Source: Phytobacter diazotrophicus (GTDB taxonomy: Bacteria; Pseudomonadota; Gammaproteobacteria; Enterobacterales; Enterobacteriaceae). From it: a DNA stretch of 64,000 bases. The notes beneath the pieces were generated by a model. That model saw only the letters and a program-made list of their open reading frames with translations. It ran no database searches and was not told where the DNA came from. Both the position numbers and the translations under genes were made by a program. Below, one piece after another: positions 32,423 through 44,200 of the stretch (positions within the stretch are counted from its first letter, which is position 1; every line of letters begins with the position of its first letter). The stretch spans positions 124,001 to 188,000 of the forward strand of contig SMDE01000003.1 in assembly GCA_004346725.1 (NCBI GenBank), read 5' to 3'.

Positions 32423-34522
32423 TTACAACCCCGCCTCCCGACCCAGACTGACCACCAGCCACTGCCAGGCACGTTGTAAAAAACTATGATGCTCACTCTG
32501 TAACACCACTTTTCCGGCCATCTCACGCTCTGGCGAAAGGCGTGTTTCGCAGGCGTCCAGACGAACGCGGAAAATGGTGTTGATGGGCACCAGACGCTCA
32601 TTAATGATCTGCACCGGAATGCCACCGCCATACACCGATGCCAGCAACGGTTGATCAAGCGTCGTTTGGTTAAGCCTGTCAACCTGGCCGACTTTACAGC
32701 GAATCGCACTTGTTTCACCGCTGTCCGGCACAAAGAATGCAGCATCGCCAGGGCGCAGGGTCGTGACCGTATCTTCATCCACCCAACCTTCACCACGCAT
32801 ACCCTCTTTACCCAGAACTTGCATCAACCGTTCGCCCTGAACCACTACGGTGCCAGGCTTTAACGTATCGCTGGCATCCGCTATACGTCCGGCGAAAGGG
32901 GCGGTTAATGTCAGCCGCGCTTGCTGACGTAATAAACTTTCGATTTGCTGCTGAGCGGCCAGCGCCAGCTTTTTCAGTGCCGCACCTTGTTCATCAAGCC
33001 CCTTTGAAAAAGGCTGCTGAGCAACCTGCCAGGCCAGATTCGCAGCGATAACCTTAGCCTGCGCTATCTGGTAATCAAGGCTGTCCGACGTCAATACCGC
33101 CAGTACCTGCCCTTGTTGCACCCAGTCGCCATCATGCACATTCACCTGCCCGACTAACGCATCCTCTGGCACATAAATAGCCTGAGATTGTGCCGCGTCC
33201 ATCACGGCGGGTGCCGAAACGCCCCGCTGCCATGGCACGGCCAAAAAAAGCACTATCACAGTCAGGAAAAACAACGTGCGCCAGGTTCTGAATCCCCAGC
33301 GTAAATCATGGCGCCGCCGCCACCAAACCTGTAATTCATTAACAAAGGGTCGCACCACAAACCACCCCAGTTCCACCATCAGTAATATTATCCCCAGCGT
33401 TTTAAAAAAAAGGTGATAAACCAAAAACGCGATGGAGGTGAAAATGACCAGGCGGTATAACCAGGTCAGCCAGGCAAAAATAAGTAAACCACGTCGCCGT
33501 GAAGCAGAGAAATGCTCTGGCTCGGGATCATCAAGCCCCAACAACACTCGTCTCAAGTGCCAGCGTGCCAGCGCGAAGGACCTGGCGTGTAGATTTGGCA
33601 TCTGCAGCAGGTCCGATAACAGAAAATAGCCGTCGAACCGCATAAAGGGGCTGGCATTAATAGCCAGCGTCGCCAGCCAGGTTGTGCTGGCTAAGAGAAA
33701 AATACCGGCGCGAAACGGGCTATCGTGTAAGAAACACCAGAGTAACGTCGCGCAGGAGGCCAGCGTCAGTTCAGCCATCATTCCGGCGCCGCCAATCAAT
33801 AATCGTTGCCGACGCGACGGTAATTTCCACGCATCATTGGTATCGGTATACAGCACCGGGACCATCACCAAAAAAGCGATCCCCATGGCGGGCACCCGGC
33901 ACCCAAAATGGCGGGCGGTAAACGCATGTCCCAGTTCGTGAACCACTTTAGCGACACTCAGGGCCACCGCAATCCCTACCGCCGCCATCCAGCCGCCATA
34001 ACTTGAAAACGTATGCGTGAAGGCATCCCACTGCTGAGACACCATAAACAAGCCGCTCAGGGTTATCAGCGCCATTAGCCACCAGAATCCCGGGCGAAAA
34101 ACCCAACTGATCCAGGGTAACAAGCGAGCCAGAAGCGCATCCGGGCGAACCAGAGGAATACGGAAAAACAGATAATGACTGAGCAGCCAGGATAAATAAC
34201 CGCGATGGCGATGCTGATGCAAACGCCACAGCTCTTCGCTCGACTCTGTTTGCAGTAACTTATTTTCGCGCAGAAATTGCACCAGGTGGTGGATATCGTG
34301 CATATCCAGCGTCAATGTGGTTTGCGTATTGACGGCCTTCATCAGGCGCCCGGCATCCCGTGCTCCCCAGCGTGACAGCATCTCAAAACTGGCCCACCCC
34401 AGCAGGAAAAAACGGTTTGCCGCCGGGTCGTGCAGCACCCAACCTGGCGAGCCATCCTGCTGATCCGGCCCGGCATGCAGGGTCAGTTCCTGACGCAGTG
34501 GAGGAAGCAGGAAATTGTCCAT
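32423..34522 (-). CDS. PqqD-like / site-2 protease (M50) / HlyD fusion protein
   Basis: 699 residues with four visible parts. Residues about 5-95 resemble a PqqD-like winged-helix peptide-binding domain (WVLHDPAANRFFLLG, LVQFLRENKLL). From 145 there is a polytopic site-2 protease core with zinc motif HELGH (195-199) and third ligand D297 in NASPFMRFDGYF. More membrane helices run to about 430. From 445 there is a HlyD-type adaptor (biotinyl-lipoyl halves around VYVHDGDWVQQGQVLAV-like sequence and TAPFAGRIAD). The ATG at 34522 is preferred over a TTG 12 bases upstream; it lies 1 bp after the previous stop. All catalytic residues are intact. Probably an inner-membrane protease/adaptor handling a peptide substrate; actual function unknown. 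Confidence 0.85.
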   Translation of the reverse strand: MDNFLLPPLRQELTLHAGPDQQDGSPGWVLHDPAANRFFLLGWASFEMLSRWGARDAGRLMKAVNTQTTLTLDMHDIHHLVQFLRENKLLQTESSEELWRLHQHRHRGYLSWLLSHYLFFRIPLVRPDALLARLLPWISWVFRPGFWWLMALITLSGLFMVSQQWDAFTHTFSSYGGWMAAVGIAVALSVAKVVHELGHAFTARHFGCRVPAMGIAFLVMVPVLYTDTNDAWKLPSRRQRLLIGGAGMMAELTLASCATLLWCFLHDSPFRAGIFLLASTTWLATLAINASPFMRFDGYFLLSDLLQMPNLHARSFALARWHLRRVLLGLDDPEPEHFSASRRRGLLIFAWLTWLYRLVIFTSIAFLVYHLFFKTLGIILLMVELGWFVVRPFVNELQVWWRRRHDLRWGFRTWRTLFFLTVIVLFLAVPWQRGVSAPAVMDAAQSQAIYVPEDALVGQVNVHDGDWVQQGQVLAVLTSDSLDYQIAQAKVIAANLAWQVAQQPFSKGLDEQGAALKKLALAAQQQIESLLRQQARLTLTAPFAGRIADASDTLKPGTVVVQGERLMQVLGKEGMRGEGWVDEDTVTTLRPGDAAFFVPDSGETSAIRCKVGQVDRLNQTTLDQPLLASVYGGGIPVQIINERLVPINTIFRVRLDACETRLSPEREMAGKVVLQSEHHSFLQRAWQWLVVSLGREAGL

Positions 34523-34523
34523 G

Positions 34524-35849
34524 CTACCACCCAAGCCACTGTCGGGCGGCGGTCAAAGGACGCCGCAGAGCATAGTAGCCCAAAGGAACCCAGTCGCCAT
34601 AAATACGCGCGGTGCCCATCTGCCCAATCATGGGTGTCTGTTTTGGCGCAAGGAATTTGGCCTGCAGGCGATAGCTCAGCACGTTGCCATCACTGACCTC
34701 TGCTTTATACGCTATTCTTACCAGGGTCGCGTCAAAGGCGCTAAAGGGCGATGCGTTTGGGTAAAGAGTGACTTTCGCCCCCGGTTGCAGATGAATAGCA
34801 TCTGCCGCGGGTAACCAGGCCGCCAGCTCCACATGTTCCGGATCGGCCAGGGTCATCACTTTCTCACCAACGTTAACCGCTTTTCCCTGCCATTCCTCAG
34901 CATCGGAAAACACCACCACGCCGCTGCCCGGCGCCGTCACGTTAAGTTTATCCAGCGCCTTTCCGGCATAGTCGGCCGAGATGTCTTTTGCCGCCAGACG
35001 AGATTTATCCTCAGCCAGTTCCAGCTTATTCTTGTCGCTGGTCACCGCCATCTGCGCACTGATCCGAAAGCGCTCTTTTGCCGCCAGCGCCTCCTGTTTT
35101 GCCAGGGCGAACTGCCCGGCCAGTACCGTTGCGTCCAGGGCGAAAAGCGCCGTTCCCTTCTGCACCACCTGATTCGGCTGTACCAGCACTTTATCGATAA
35201 CCCCAACTACGGGGGCACGAATTAGCTCGGGATCCGATGGCACCACCTCTGCCCGCGCAAGCACACTCATCCGCACGGGTATACATAACAGGAGCAGCGG
35301 CGCCAGCAGCCACCATTTACGACGCGGCGACGCTTTCAACCAGGCCTGAAATTTCTGACGGCTATTCAGGTGAGGCAGATGTTGAACCAGTGCAAAACGG
35401 TAGCCGTGGATCAGCTCCTGGGCCAGATGGAGGGTTTCGTCATCCCAGGGCTCATCGCTGGCAAACAGTAATGCACCCGCAGACCCCAACGGGAACCAGA
35501 CGGCATGGGCGGGTAGCCACTGAGACCAGTCCGCAGCCAGAGACTCAGGTAAAGCCGCAGCCGTTAACGCCACATAAGGCGGTAAGTCAGGGTGGTGTTG
35601 ATAAAGAAATCGAAAAACGCCGCTTAACCACTGTAAATAGGGTGACGTGGCGTCAGCTTCCGCAAGCCCGGAGACGGAAACAACCTGACGGCGCAGCCCC
35701 TCCTGCCAGAACGCCGCCTGGCGATAAACCAACAACTGGCGGGACTCATTCACCATAATGAATCCCAGACGTAGCGGACTTTGCGCCTCTCGCGCCAGAT
35801 GGAGAAGATGCAGCAGTACCGCCAGCCCGTTATGTTGCGCTTGTTCCAT
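34524..35849 (-). CDS. HlyD-type adaptor with large cytoplasmic N-terminal domain
   Basis: 441 residues. The first 170 or so are soluble and could be a GAF-like or otherwise regulatory domain (motifs weak). One membrane helix follows (KWWLLAPLLLLCIPV, about 181-196), then a periplasmic adaptor domain with lipoyl halves (IRAPVVGVIDKVLVQPNQVV and LNVTAPGSGVVVFSD) and a short helical hairpin. I chose the ATG at 35849 with AAGG 7 bases before it; an upstream GTG at 35879 would overlap the preceding gene by 23 bp. It ends 1 bp before the protease-adaptor start. Likely forms a heteromeric adaptor with its two neighbours. Confidence 0.82.
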   Translation of the reverse strand: MEQAQHNGLAVLLHLLHLAREAQSPLRLGFIMVNESRQLLVYRQAAFWQEGLRRQVVSVSGLAEADATSPYLQWLSGVFRFLYQHHPDLPPYVALTAAALPESLAADWSQWLPAHAVWFPLGSAGALLFASDEPWDDETLHLAQELIHGYRFALVQHLPHLNSRQKFQAWLKASPRRKWWLLAPLLLLCIPVRMSVLARAEVVPSDPELIRAPVVGVIDKVLVQPNQVVQKGTALFALDATVLAGQFALAKQEALAAKERFRISAQMAVTSDKNKLELAEDKSRLAAKDISADYAGKALDKLNVTAPGSGVVVFSDAEEWQGKAVNVGEKVMTLADPEHVELAAWLPAADAIHLQPGAKVTLYPNASPFSAFDATLVRIAYKAEVSDGNVLSYRLQAKFLAPKQTPMIGQMGTARIYGDWVPLGYYALRRPLTAARQWLGW

Positions 35850-35856
35850 ATCAACC

Positions 35857-36618
35857 TTAATTAAAGTTTGCCCACCCACTCATACCGGGTAACAAATTCT
35901 CCGCATTCCCGGTGATAACGCCAATCACCGGAATGGTCTGGCTGACAGGGTCGATTTGCGCACCTGTACGCTTGATTTTTGCCGGGAAGGTCTGCCCCAA
36001 CTCATCAATCGTCACCTGGAATGTGGCACCGGCGTTTAAGCGCGGTAGCCATTTTGACGGCACCAGCATACGTAACTCCAAATCCTGGGTTGCCACAATA
36101 TCGAGAACCGGTGCGCCTGGGGTCATATACTGCCAGGCGGCGGCATGTCGCTTTGAAACACGCCCATCAAAAGGTGCTGTGATCGTGCATTTTGAGACCA
36201 GCGTTTGCATATAGCTGACATCCGCCGCCGCCTCATCAAGCTTTCCTTTTGCCTGGGTCAGCTCCAGGGTGCCGACAGAATTGTATTTCGCCAGTTGATT
36301 GTTCACTTTCAGCAACTGGCTGGCGGCCTCCTGCACGGCCTGCGCCTTACGCAGTTGTGCGCGATAGGTCGCACAATCGAACTCAATCAGTGTCTGGCCC
36401 TGTCGAAAGCTGTCGCCTTCCGATACTTTGAGTGCGGCAATGCGCGCCGCGATTTCGCCGGAGAGCGTGACCGCATGGGGAGAGAGCAGTTCAACACGAA
36501 TCCCGCCATCACTACTGCCTGACGGCGTGCTCTCCGGCGTCGGTGATGAGCTGGTCGTTGCGCCAACCGCGCTGGCGCTCAGGACGCCCGCCATCAACCA
36601 CAGCGCGTATTTTTTCAT
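35857..36618 (-). CDS. Periplasmic HlyD/MFP-type adaptor
   Basis: 253 residues. Signal peptide about 1-20 (MKKYALWLMAGVLSASAVGA), Ser/Pro/Thr linker, then a compact membrane-fusion-protein fold: first lipoyl half SGEIAARIAALKVSEGDSFRQG, coiled coil about 85-140, second half CTITAPFDGRVSKRHAAAW, and a beta-barrel end. Bridges an inner-membrane component to an outer-membrane channel. It overlaps the TolC-like gene by 4 bp (ATGA), so it is translationally coupled. Confidence 0.88.
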   Translation of the reverse strand: MKKYALWLMAGVLSASAVGATTSSSPTPESTPSGSSDGGIRVELLSPHAVTLSGEIAARIAALKVSEGDSFRQGQTLIEFDCATYRAQLRKAQAVQEAASQLLKVNNQLAKYNSVGTLELTQAKGKLDEAAADVSYMQTLVSKCTITAPFDGRVSKRHAAAWQYMTPGAPVLDIVATQDLELRMLVPSKWLPRLNAGATFQVTIDELGQTFPAKIKRTGAQIDPVSQTIPVIGVITGNAENLLPGMSGWANFN

Positions 36619-38135
36619 TGTTTATCGCCTGCCATTTGCTTAGTGACGCGGGCTGTAACGCCTTTAAAGGCTTGATCCAATGAGGCAATATCATATCCCC
36701 GCGTATCTTCCGGCAAAGGATCAAGCCCAAGGCTGGCCCCCATTTGTCCGTAGGCGTTTTGTAATGCGCCATAGGACTGATAGAGCCGTAATGATGAGTA
36801 GACCGCGTTAGCATCAGCCAGAATACCCTGCAAACGTGCCGATGCGCCGCTCTCTACCGCATGGCGTGTCTGCTCGTAAATCGTTTGATCAACCGTATTC
36901 AACTGGCGTTCCAGTTCAAACTGTTTGGTTTTACCTTCATAATCCAGCCAGGCGATATTCACCTGAGTCAGCACCGCCATGCTCAACGCCAGGCGCTGGG
37001 CATCGTTGACTTGTTTTTCCGCCTCAGCCGCTTTGGTAATCGGCCCGGCATTAAACAGATTGAGCAGATTCCAGCTCACACGTAACCCGGCATATCCCCA
37101 GGCATTGTTTGTCAGGAATTTATTGCTGTCATAGCTTTGCCCAACGCTTAACTCAATACCCGGTAATAGTTTGGCGATCGCTTTACGGGTTTCCAGTGCG
37201 CTGATGCGCTGGCTGTAATTCGCTTCCACCATTTCAGGACGGTTAAGCAGGGCGATATCTTCCATCTTATCGACGGGGATACCCAACTTAGGTACTGGCA
37301 TATCATCAGATACCGCGACACTGAAATCGAGCCCAGGGGAAATGTTCATTAATGCTGCCAGCCGCGGTTTTGCCTGAGCCAGCGCGCTGCGCACCGCCGT
37401 TAGCTGGCGAATAACATCCAATAACTGACGCTGATAATTCAGGGCTTCCAGCGGGGAACGCAGTTTTAAGCTTTCGACCTCCCTGGCATCTTCCAGCGCG
37501 GACTGGGCCTGAGCAAGAAGGGTATCGATTCGCCCTTGTAACTGCTGCGCGCCTGCGGCCTGCCACCATGCTTCGCGCACTTGCTGAACCAACTGTTGTC
37601 CTACCCGGCGTTTACGTTGTTCCAGAATCAAAACGCGATCAGCCTGTTGCTGCGCGGTGTAATAACTCACGCCAAAATCCAGCACGTTCCAGCTCAGGCT
37701 TAAATCCGCCATGCGGTCCTGTTTTTCGGTTGAGATAGACGGAGCAAGGGATTGTTCGCCAGTGGCGATATTTTGCGATGAAGAGGCGTTGTCTTTATCC
37801 CTGGCGGTATAACCGGCAGAGGCGGCAAGTTTGGGCAACATATCCAGATTCGCCACATCCAACTGACGTTGTCCCATGGCCTCTTCCATGAGCTTGACGC
37901 GGTAATCCATATTGTATTTCAGCGCCCGGGCCATGGCATTTTCCAGAGTGATCGGCGCTGATATTTTTTCCTGGCTGCCAAACAGCGTTTGTTTATCGGC
38001 GGCGGCAGTGGCCTGCCGCTCTTGCAGGCTCACAGGATGCGGTTTGACCATACACCCTGACAGCAGCAGAGCGACCGCGACAGGGAGAAGGACAAACCGG
38101 CCTGGATGACGTTGTGCGGATAACGTACCTTGCAT
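36615..38135 (-). CDS. TolC-family outer membrane lipoprotein
   Basis: 506 residues. Lipobox LLLSGC, lipidated Cys28. Two tandem outer-membrane-efflux-protein repeats with long helices (about 60-270 and 290-490), as in TolC/OprM/CusC-type channels. Signature-like stretches WNVLDFGVSYYTAQQQADR and WNLLNLFNAGP appear in the two halves. Ribosome-binding site AAGGA 10 bases before the ATG. It supplies the outer-membrane exit for the cluster. 67 bp separate it from the giant gene upstream with no visible terminator. Confidence 0.9.
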   Translation of the reverse strand: MQGTLSAQRHPGRFVLLPVAVALLLSGCMVKPHPVSLQERQATAAADKQTLFGSQEKISAPITLENAMARALKYNMDYRVKLMEEAMGQRQLDVANLDMLPKLAASAGYTARDKDNASSSQNIATGEQSLAPSISTEKQDRMADLSLSWNVLDFGVSYYTAQQQADRVLILEQRKRRVGQQLVQQVREAWWQAAGAQQLQGRIDTLLAQAQSALEDAREVESLKLRSPLEALNYQRQLLDVIRQLTAVRSALAQAKPRLAALMNISPGLDFSVAVSDDMPVPKLGIPVDKMEDIALLNRPEMVEANYSQRISALETRKAIAKLLPGIELSVGQSYDSNKFLTNNAWGYAGLRVSWNLLNLFNAGPITKAAEAEKQVNDAQRLALSMAVLTQVNIAWLDYEGKTKQFELERQLNTVDQTIYEQTRHAVESGASARLQGILADANAVYSSLRLYQSYGALQNAYGQMGASLGLDPLPEDTRGYDIASLDQAFKGVTARVTKQMAGDKQ

Positions 38136-38202
38136 GCTACCATCCTTAATATATCAATTGATTTTAGTTATAAAAAACAGCGCATTAGATATTGGGTAAA
38201 CA

Positions 38203-41200
38203 TTACACCTGTTTTTCAGGCGTCATCAGTCGCCCTGCAAAAACGGTCTTTTGAGCAGCGATTTGTTGATCCAGACCGGGCTTGCCCGGTGATGCCTGAA
38301 GACTTGCCGAAGGGGTGGCTTCCCGCGGCCCGGCGACTTTCAGCTCCAGATGGCTGGTACCTGAATGCCCTTGTTTATCCACCACCCGAATTTCAATAGA
38401 GACGGGTTGCTTCCATCCGGCGGGTGGCTGTCCGGAAAACCGCCCGGTTGCTGGATCGAATTTAATCCATGAAGGCAGCGGCATACCGTTACTTTGGCGC
38501 ACGGTCACCGATAAGTTTGCCATAGATTCACGGGTTAAAATCGTGCCTGCCGGGAGTGACACGCTAAAGCTTTGGCCGGATACGACCCCTACACTGCCCA
38601 CATCCGCCCGCACTTCAAGGGCTGCCGTCGGGCTACTGGTAATAGAGCCAATATAAGAAGGCGATGCCGAACCGCCCGGAACCGCAAACTCACCAAAGGC
38701 TGGGGTAACGGAGAGGGTTAACGGTAAGGTTGCGTTTCCTGTTGCCAGCAAACCATCCCCGGTCAAACTTAACGCTGGCGTACTGATGCCGTTGAGCGCT
38801 GTTAAAACAATATTGGGCGCGATGGGAGAAGGAGCAGCCTCCTGAAACAGGCCTTTCATTGAAGCGCTGAGCGGCGACTGCAGTGCTATCGCCGGCGCCG
38901 AATTCCCCGGCACCACTGGCGATACGGTAGACGGAGTTGTCGGCGTCACAGGTGTAACAGCAGGCGCGACCTGATACACCGGAACGCTGGCCTGCGAGCC
39001 TGACAACGTGTTCCCCGCGATGTCTTTAATAGTGCTATCCACAAAACCCAGGGTGACGGTGCCAGTGCCCTGGACACTTAATACAGCCTGCCATGTCGTG
39101 GCGTTGATCTGAGTAACCGAAACGATATGCGCCTGGACATTGCCCGTGACCAGCGCCTGCAACTCACTCGCGGATAAAGTCTGAACAGGTTTCGTGAAGG
39201 AGATGTTATACCCGACCTGCCCCTGGGCCCCTGTAAGCGTATTCTGCGCGGTAACTGCCTGCACCTGAGGTGCGGTGGTGTCCACCGTAAAGGTTGCAAA
39301 CGCCGTCGCGGCACTGACGTTACCGGCGGTATCCGTCGCGGTGGCGCTGACCGTATGCGCGCCGTCGATCAGCGGAGTCGCGACGTTGTACTGCCAGACG
39401 CCGTTGCCGTCCGCGGTGGTGGTGCCGACAGCCGAGCCATCGATATAGACCGTCACCAGGCTGCCCGCGCTCGCCGCGCCCGTGAGGGTCGGCTGGTTAT
39501 TACCGGTCACCCCGTCACTGGCGCTGGCGCCGGTATCGGTGGCTGCGGTCAGCGCAATCCCTGTCGGGATCGCCGGGGCGGCGGTGTCCACCGTAAAGCT
39601 CCGGGGGGTTGCCGCGGCACTGACGTTACCGGCGGTATCTGTCGCGGTGGCACTGACCGTATGCGCGCCGTCGATCAGCGGAGTCGCGACGTTGTACTGC
39701 CAGACCCCGCTGCCGTCTGCGGTGGTGGTACCGACAGCCGAGCCATCGATATAGACCGTCACCAGGCTGCCCGCGGTGGCTGCCCCCGTGAGGGTCGGCT
39801 GGTTATTACCGGTCACCCCGTCACTGGCGCTGGCGCCGGTATCGGTGGCTGCGGTCAGCGCAATGCCTGTCGGTACTGCCGGGGCGGCGGTGTCCACCGT
39901 AAAGCTCCGGGGGGTTGCCGTGGCACTGACGTTACCGGCGGTATCTGTCGCGGTGGCACTCACCGTATGCGCGCCGTCGATCAGGGGGGCCGCAACGTTG
40001 TACTGCCAGACCCCGCTGCCATCCGCGGTGGTGGTGCCGACCGCCGTTCCGTCGATATAGACCGTCACCAGGCTGCCCGCGCTCGCCGCGCCCGTGAGGG
40101 TCGGTTGGGGATTACTGGTCACCCCGTCACTGGCACTGGCGCCGGTATCGGTGGCTGCGGTCAGCGCAATCCCTGTCGGGATCGCCGGGGCGGCGGTGTC
40201 CACCGTAAAGCTCCGGGGGGTTGCCGCGGCACTGACGTTACCGGCGGTATCCGTCGCGGTCGCACTCACCGTATGCGCGCCGTCGATCAGCGGAGCCGCA
40301 ACGTTGTACTGCCAGACGCCGTTGCCGTCCGCGGTGGTGGTGCCGACCGCCGTTCCGTCGATATAGACGGTCACCAGGCTGCCCGCGGTGGCTGCCCCCG
40401 TGAGGGTCGGCTGGTTATTAGCGGTCACCCCGTCGCTGGCGCTGGCGCCGGTATCGGTGGCTGCGGTCAGCGTAATCCCTGTCGGGACTGCCGGGGCGGC
40501 GGTGTCCACCGTAAAGAGCCAGGGCGTGGTCGCGGCACTGACGTTACCGGCGGTATCTGTCGCGGTAACGCGTACCGTATGTGGACCGTCCGGCAATAAC
40601 CCAGCGACGTTATACTGCCAGACTCCGCTGCCGTCCGCGGTGGTGGTGCCGACCGCCGTTCCGTCGATATAAACCGTCACCAGGCTGCCCGCGGTGGCTG
40701 CCCCCGTGAGGGTCGGCTGGTTATTAGCGGTCACCCCGTCACTGGCGCTGGCGCCGGTATCGGTGGCTGCGGTCAGCGTAATCCCTGTCGGGATAGCCGG
40801 GGCGGCGGTGTCCACCGTAAAAGTCCGGGGGGTTGCCGCGGCACTGACGTTACCGGCGGTATCCGTCGCGGTGGCGCTGACCGTATGCGCGCCGTCGATC
40901 AGCGGAGCCGCAACGTTGTACTGCCAGACCCCGCTGCCGTCCGCCGTTGCGGTGCCGACAGCCGTTCCGTCGATATAGACCGTCACCAGGCTGCCCGCGG
41001 TGGCTGCCCCCGTGAGGGTCGGCTGGTTATTAGCGGTCACCCCGTCACTGGCGCTGGCGCCGGTATCGGTGGCTGCGGTCAGCGCAATACCAGTCGGGAC
41101 TGCCGGGGCGGCGGTGTCCACCGTAAAGAGCCAGGGCGTGGTCGCGGCACTGACGTTACCGGCTGTATCTGTCGCCGTAACGCGTACCGTATGTGGACCG

Positions 41201-44200
41201 TCCGGCAATAACCCAGCGACGTTATACTGCCAGACCCCGCTGCCGTCCGCGGTGGTGCTGCCAACAGCAGAACCATCGATATAGACCGTCACCAGGCTGC
41301 CCGCGGTGGCTGCCCCCGTGAGGGTCGGCTGGGGATTACTGGTCACCCCGTCACTGGCGCTGGCGCCGGTATCGGTGGCTGCGGTCAGCGCAATACCAGT
41401 CGGGACTGCCGGGGCGGTGGTGTCAATCACTACCGACACGTTAGCGGAAACCACACTGTTCACGCTGCCGAGCGTAGCCATCGCGCTAACCGCATGGCTG
41501 CCTTCACTCAACGCACTGGAAGGGGTAAATGACCAGGCGCCACTGCCATCCGCCGTTGTGGTGCCCACTGAAACAGTATCGACATACACAGTCACGGTAC
41601 TTCCCGCCTGGGCCGTGCCGATAAACGTTGGCTGTACATTGCGGGTTATGCCATCGGAAGCGCTGCTCCCCGTATCGCTGGCGGCTGTGATCCCGGTGAC
41701 AGAGGGTACGGGAATGGACATAGCGATAGAGCGCGTTACGGTCGCACTGTTTTTGATTCCGTCGTTCACCGTAATACTGATAACCCGGGTTGCTGTATTG
41801 GGCGTGGTGGCCCCATCAGCCCAGGTCACCGCCCGTAATGCCGACTGCCACTGGCTAAGGGTCGCGGTAGCGCCAGCAGACGTCAGCGTTAATACTCCCG
41901 TGCCGCCATTATAGCTGGCAACGATATTGCCAAATGTCGCGCTGTTGGTATTGGTAAAGGCCAATACATCCTCTGCGGAGTGGAAGTTGCCGGTAATGGC
42001 GACGGTAGCGCTGGAAAACGTGGCGTTATCCAGGTCTGATAATGTCAGGCCGCTGTCCACCGCAATGGGCGTACCAGGGGTTCCCAACGGATACGTGGTG
42101 CCAGGGCCAGATGTTGTTGCGATAGGGCTTTGATCCGTACTGGCAACCGTCACGTTTCGTGTCGCTGCGGTACTGGTTTTCGTGCCATCGTTGACGCTAA
42201 AGCTGATGGTTCTTGTCGCGGTATTAGGGGTGATTGCCGTATCCGTCCAGGTCACGGACCGTAACGCAGCCTGCCACTGGCTCAGGGTCGCGGTAGCGCC
42301 AGCAGACGTCAGCGTTAATACCCCCGTGCCGCTATTATAACTGGCGACGATATTGCCAAATGTCGTGCCGCTGGTATTGGTAAAGGCCAATACATCCTCT
42401 GCGGAGTGGAAGTTGCCGGTAATGGCGACGGTAGCGCTGGCAAGGGTGGTGTTATCGATATCGGAGATCGTGAGAGCGCTGTCGATGACAACGGGCGTCG
42501 AGGGGGTGTTATCGCCGGCGGTAAACGCAACACTGCCGCCACTGGTCGTCAGTATCGGCGTCTGATCTGTCGCGGTAACGGTTATCTGCCGTGTCGCTAC
42601 AGCGCTGTTTTTCGTCCCGTCATTAACGGTAAAGCCCACCGTCCGGGTCGCCGTGTTGGGCGTCACCGCTAAATCTGTCCAGGTAACCGCCCGTAACGCC
42701 GCCTGCCACTGGGCAACTGTTGCCGTCGCACCGCTTGACGATAAGGTCAAGATACCGGTCGCGCTATTATAACTACCGACAATATTGCCATATATCCCGG
42801 CATTGTTATTGGTGAATGCGAGTGCATCCTCACCGCTATGGAAATTGCCGGTAATAGCCACGGTTGCCGAAGCGAATGTCGTATTGTCCAGGTCTGCTAA
42901 GGTCAGGCCGTTATCAACAACCACTGGCGTCGGCGCGGTATTATCACCCGCGGTAAAGGCTGCGCTGCCGCCGCTGGTGCTCACTATCGGTGTCTGATCG
43001 ACAGCCGTTACCGTGACCGTCCGGGTGGCGACCGGGCTACTGTTGCTGCTGCCATCAGTGACCTGGAAACTGATAGTACGGGTAGCCGAATTGGGCGTCA
43101 CGGCGGTATCCGTCCAGGTGACCGCTCGCATCGCCGCCTGCCACTGCGCAATCGTCGCCGTCGCGCCACTGGAGGTCAGTGTTAAAACACCGGTTGCCGC
43201 ATTATAGGAAGCGACGATATTGCCATAGGTTGTCGTGTTGGTATTGGTGAATGACAGAACGTCTTCGCCACTATGAAAATTCGAGGTAATGGATACCGTG
43301 CCGGACGCCAGCGTACTGCTGGCATGATCAACAATACTCAGCCCACTATCGATAACCACTGGTGTTGAAACGCTATTATCCCCGGAGGTAAAAGCGGCAC
43401 TGCCGCCGCTGGTGGTAACCAGGGCATTATTGTTCATGGCAATGGTGACACTGGATGCACTGCTGGTCTGCCCGCGGCCATCATTCACCACCACTTGTAT
43501 TGTACGGTTTCCCGTTGTCGGCGTGGTGGCGCTATTGTAATAGGTCAGGGCATCAACCAGTGTCGAGACACGGCTGGCTGTCGCATTCGCGTTAAAGGTA
43601 ATACTCAGATTATCGCCGTTTATCCCATCACCGTTGGTGGCAATACTCCCGATAGCGACGCCGCCAACAGAGATAACACTGCCTGCGGTCGTGCCATTAC
43701 TGGCGGTCACCGTACCACTGGTATCGATACCCAGAACATCTTCTGCGCTATGGCCGTTAGCGGTGATTTGTACTGTCAGGTTTCCGCCATTGAAACTGGT
43801 CGTATCGCTATCGGTGACCGTTGCAGCGGTTCCGCTGTCCAGATGCACTGCCGTCCCGCCTGCATAAAATGTCCCGCTATCGCCATTAAGATTGCTGATA
43901 ACAGGCGCGACATCCGCAGCAACGGTGACAATACGCGTTACGGTGCTACTGGTATTACTGGAAGCATCGGTAATGGTAAAAGAGAGTGTTCGGGAACTGG
44001 TATTTGGCGACAGAGAGCTGTCCTGATAAGTCACCGCTTTCAGCGCTGCCTGCCACTGCGCTGTCGTAGCTGTGCTGCCAGAAGAGGTTAATGTCAGCAG
44101 GCCCGTTGCACTGTTATAAGAACCGATAATATTGCCGTACGTCGTGGTATTAGTATTACTAAAGGCCAGCACATCTTCGCCACTGTGAAAGTTTCCGGTG

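Noticed and set aside
39355-40599. Plus-strand 414-codon open frame opposite the giant gene
   Set aside because: It is a mirror of the GC-rich 306-bp repeats: the same peptide recurs every 102 residues, with no ribosome-binding site. Minus-strand coding explains it fully.
39278-41419. CRISPR-like regular repetition
   Set aside because: Units are 306 bp, contiguous, without spacers, and in frame within one protein.
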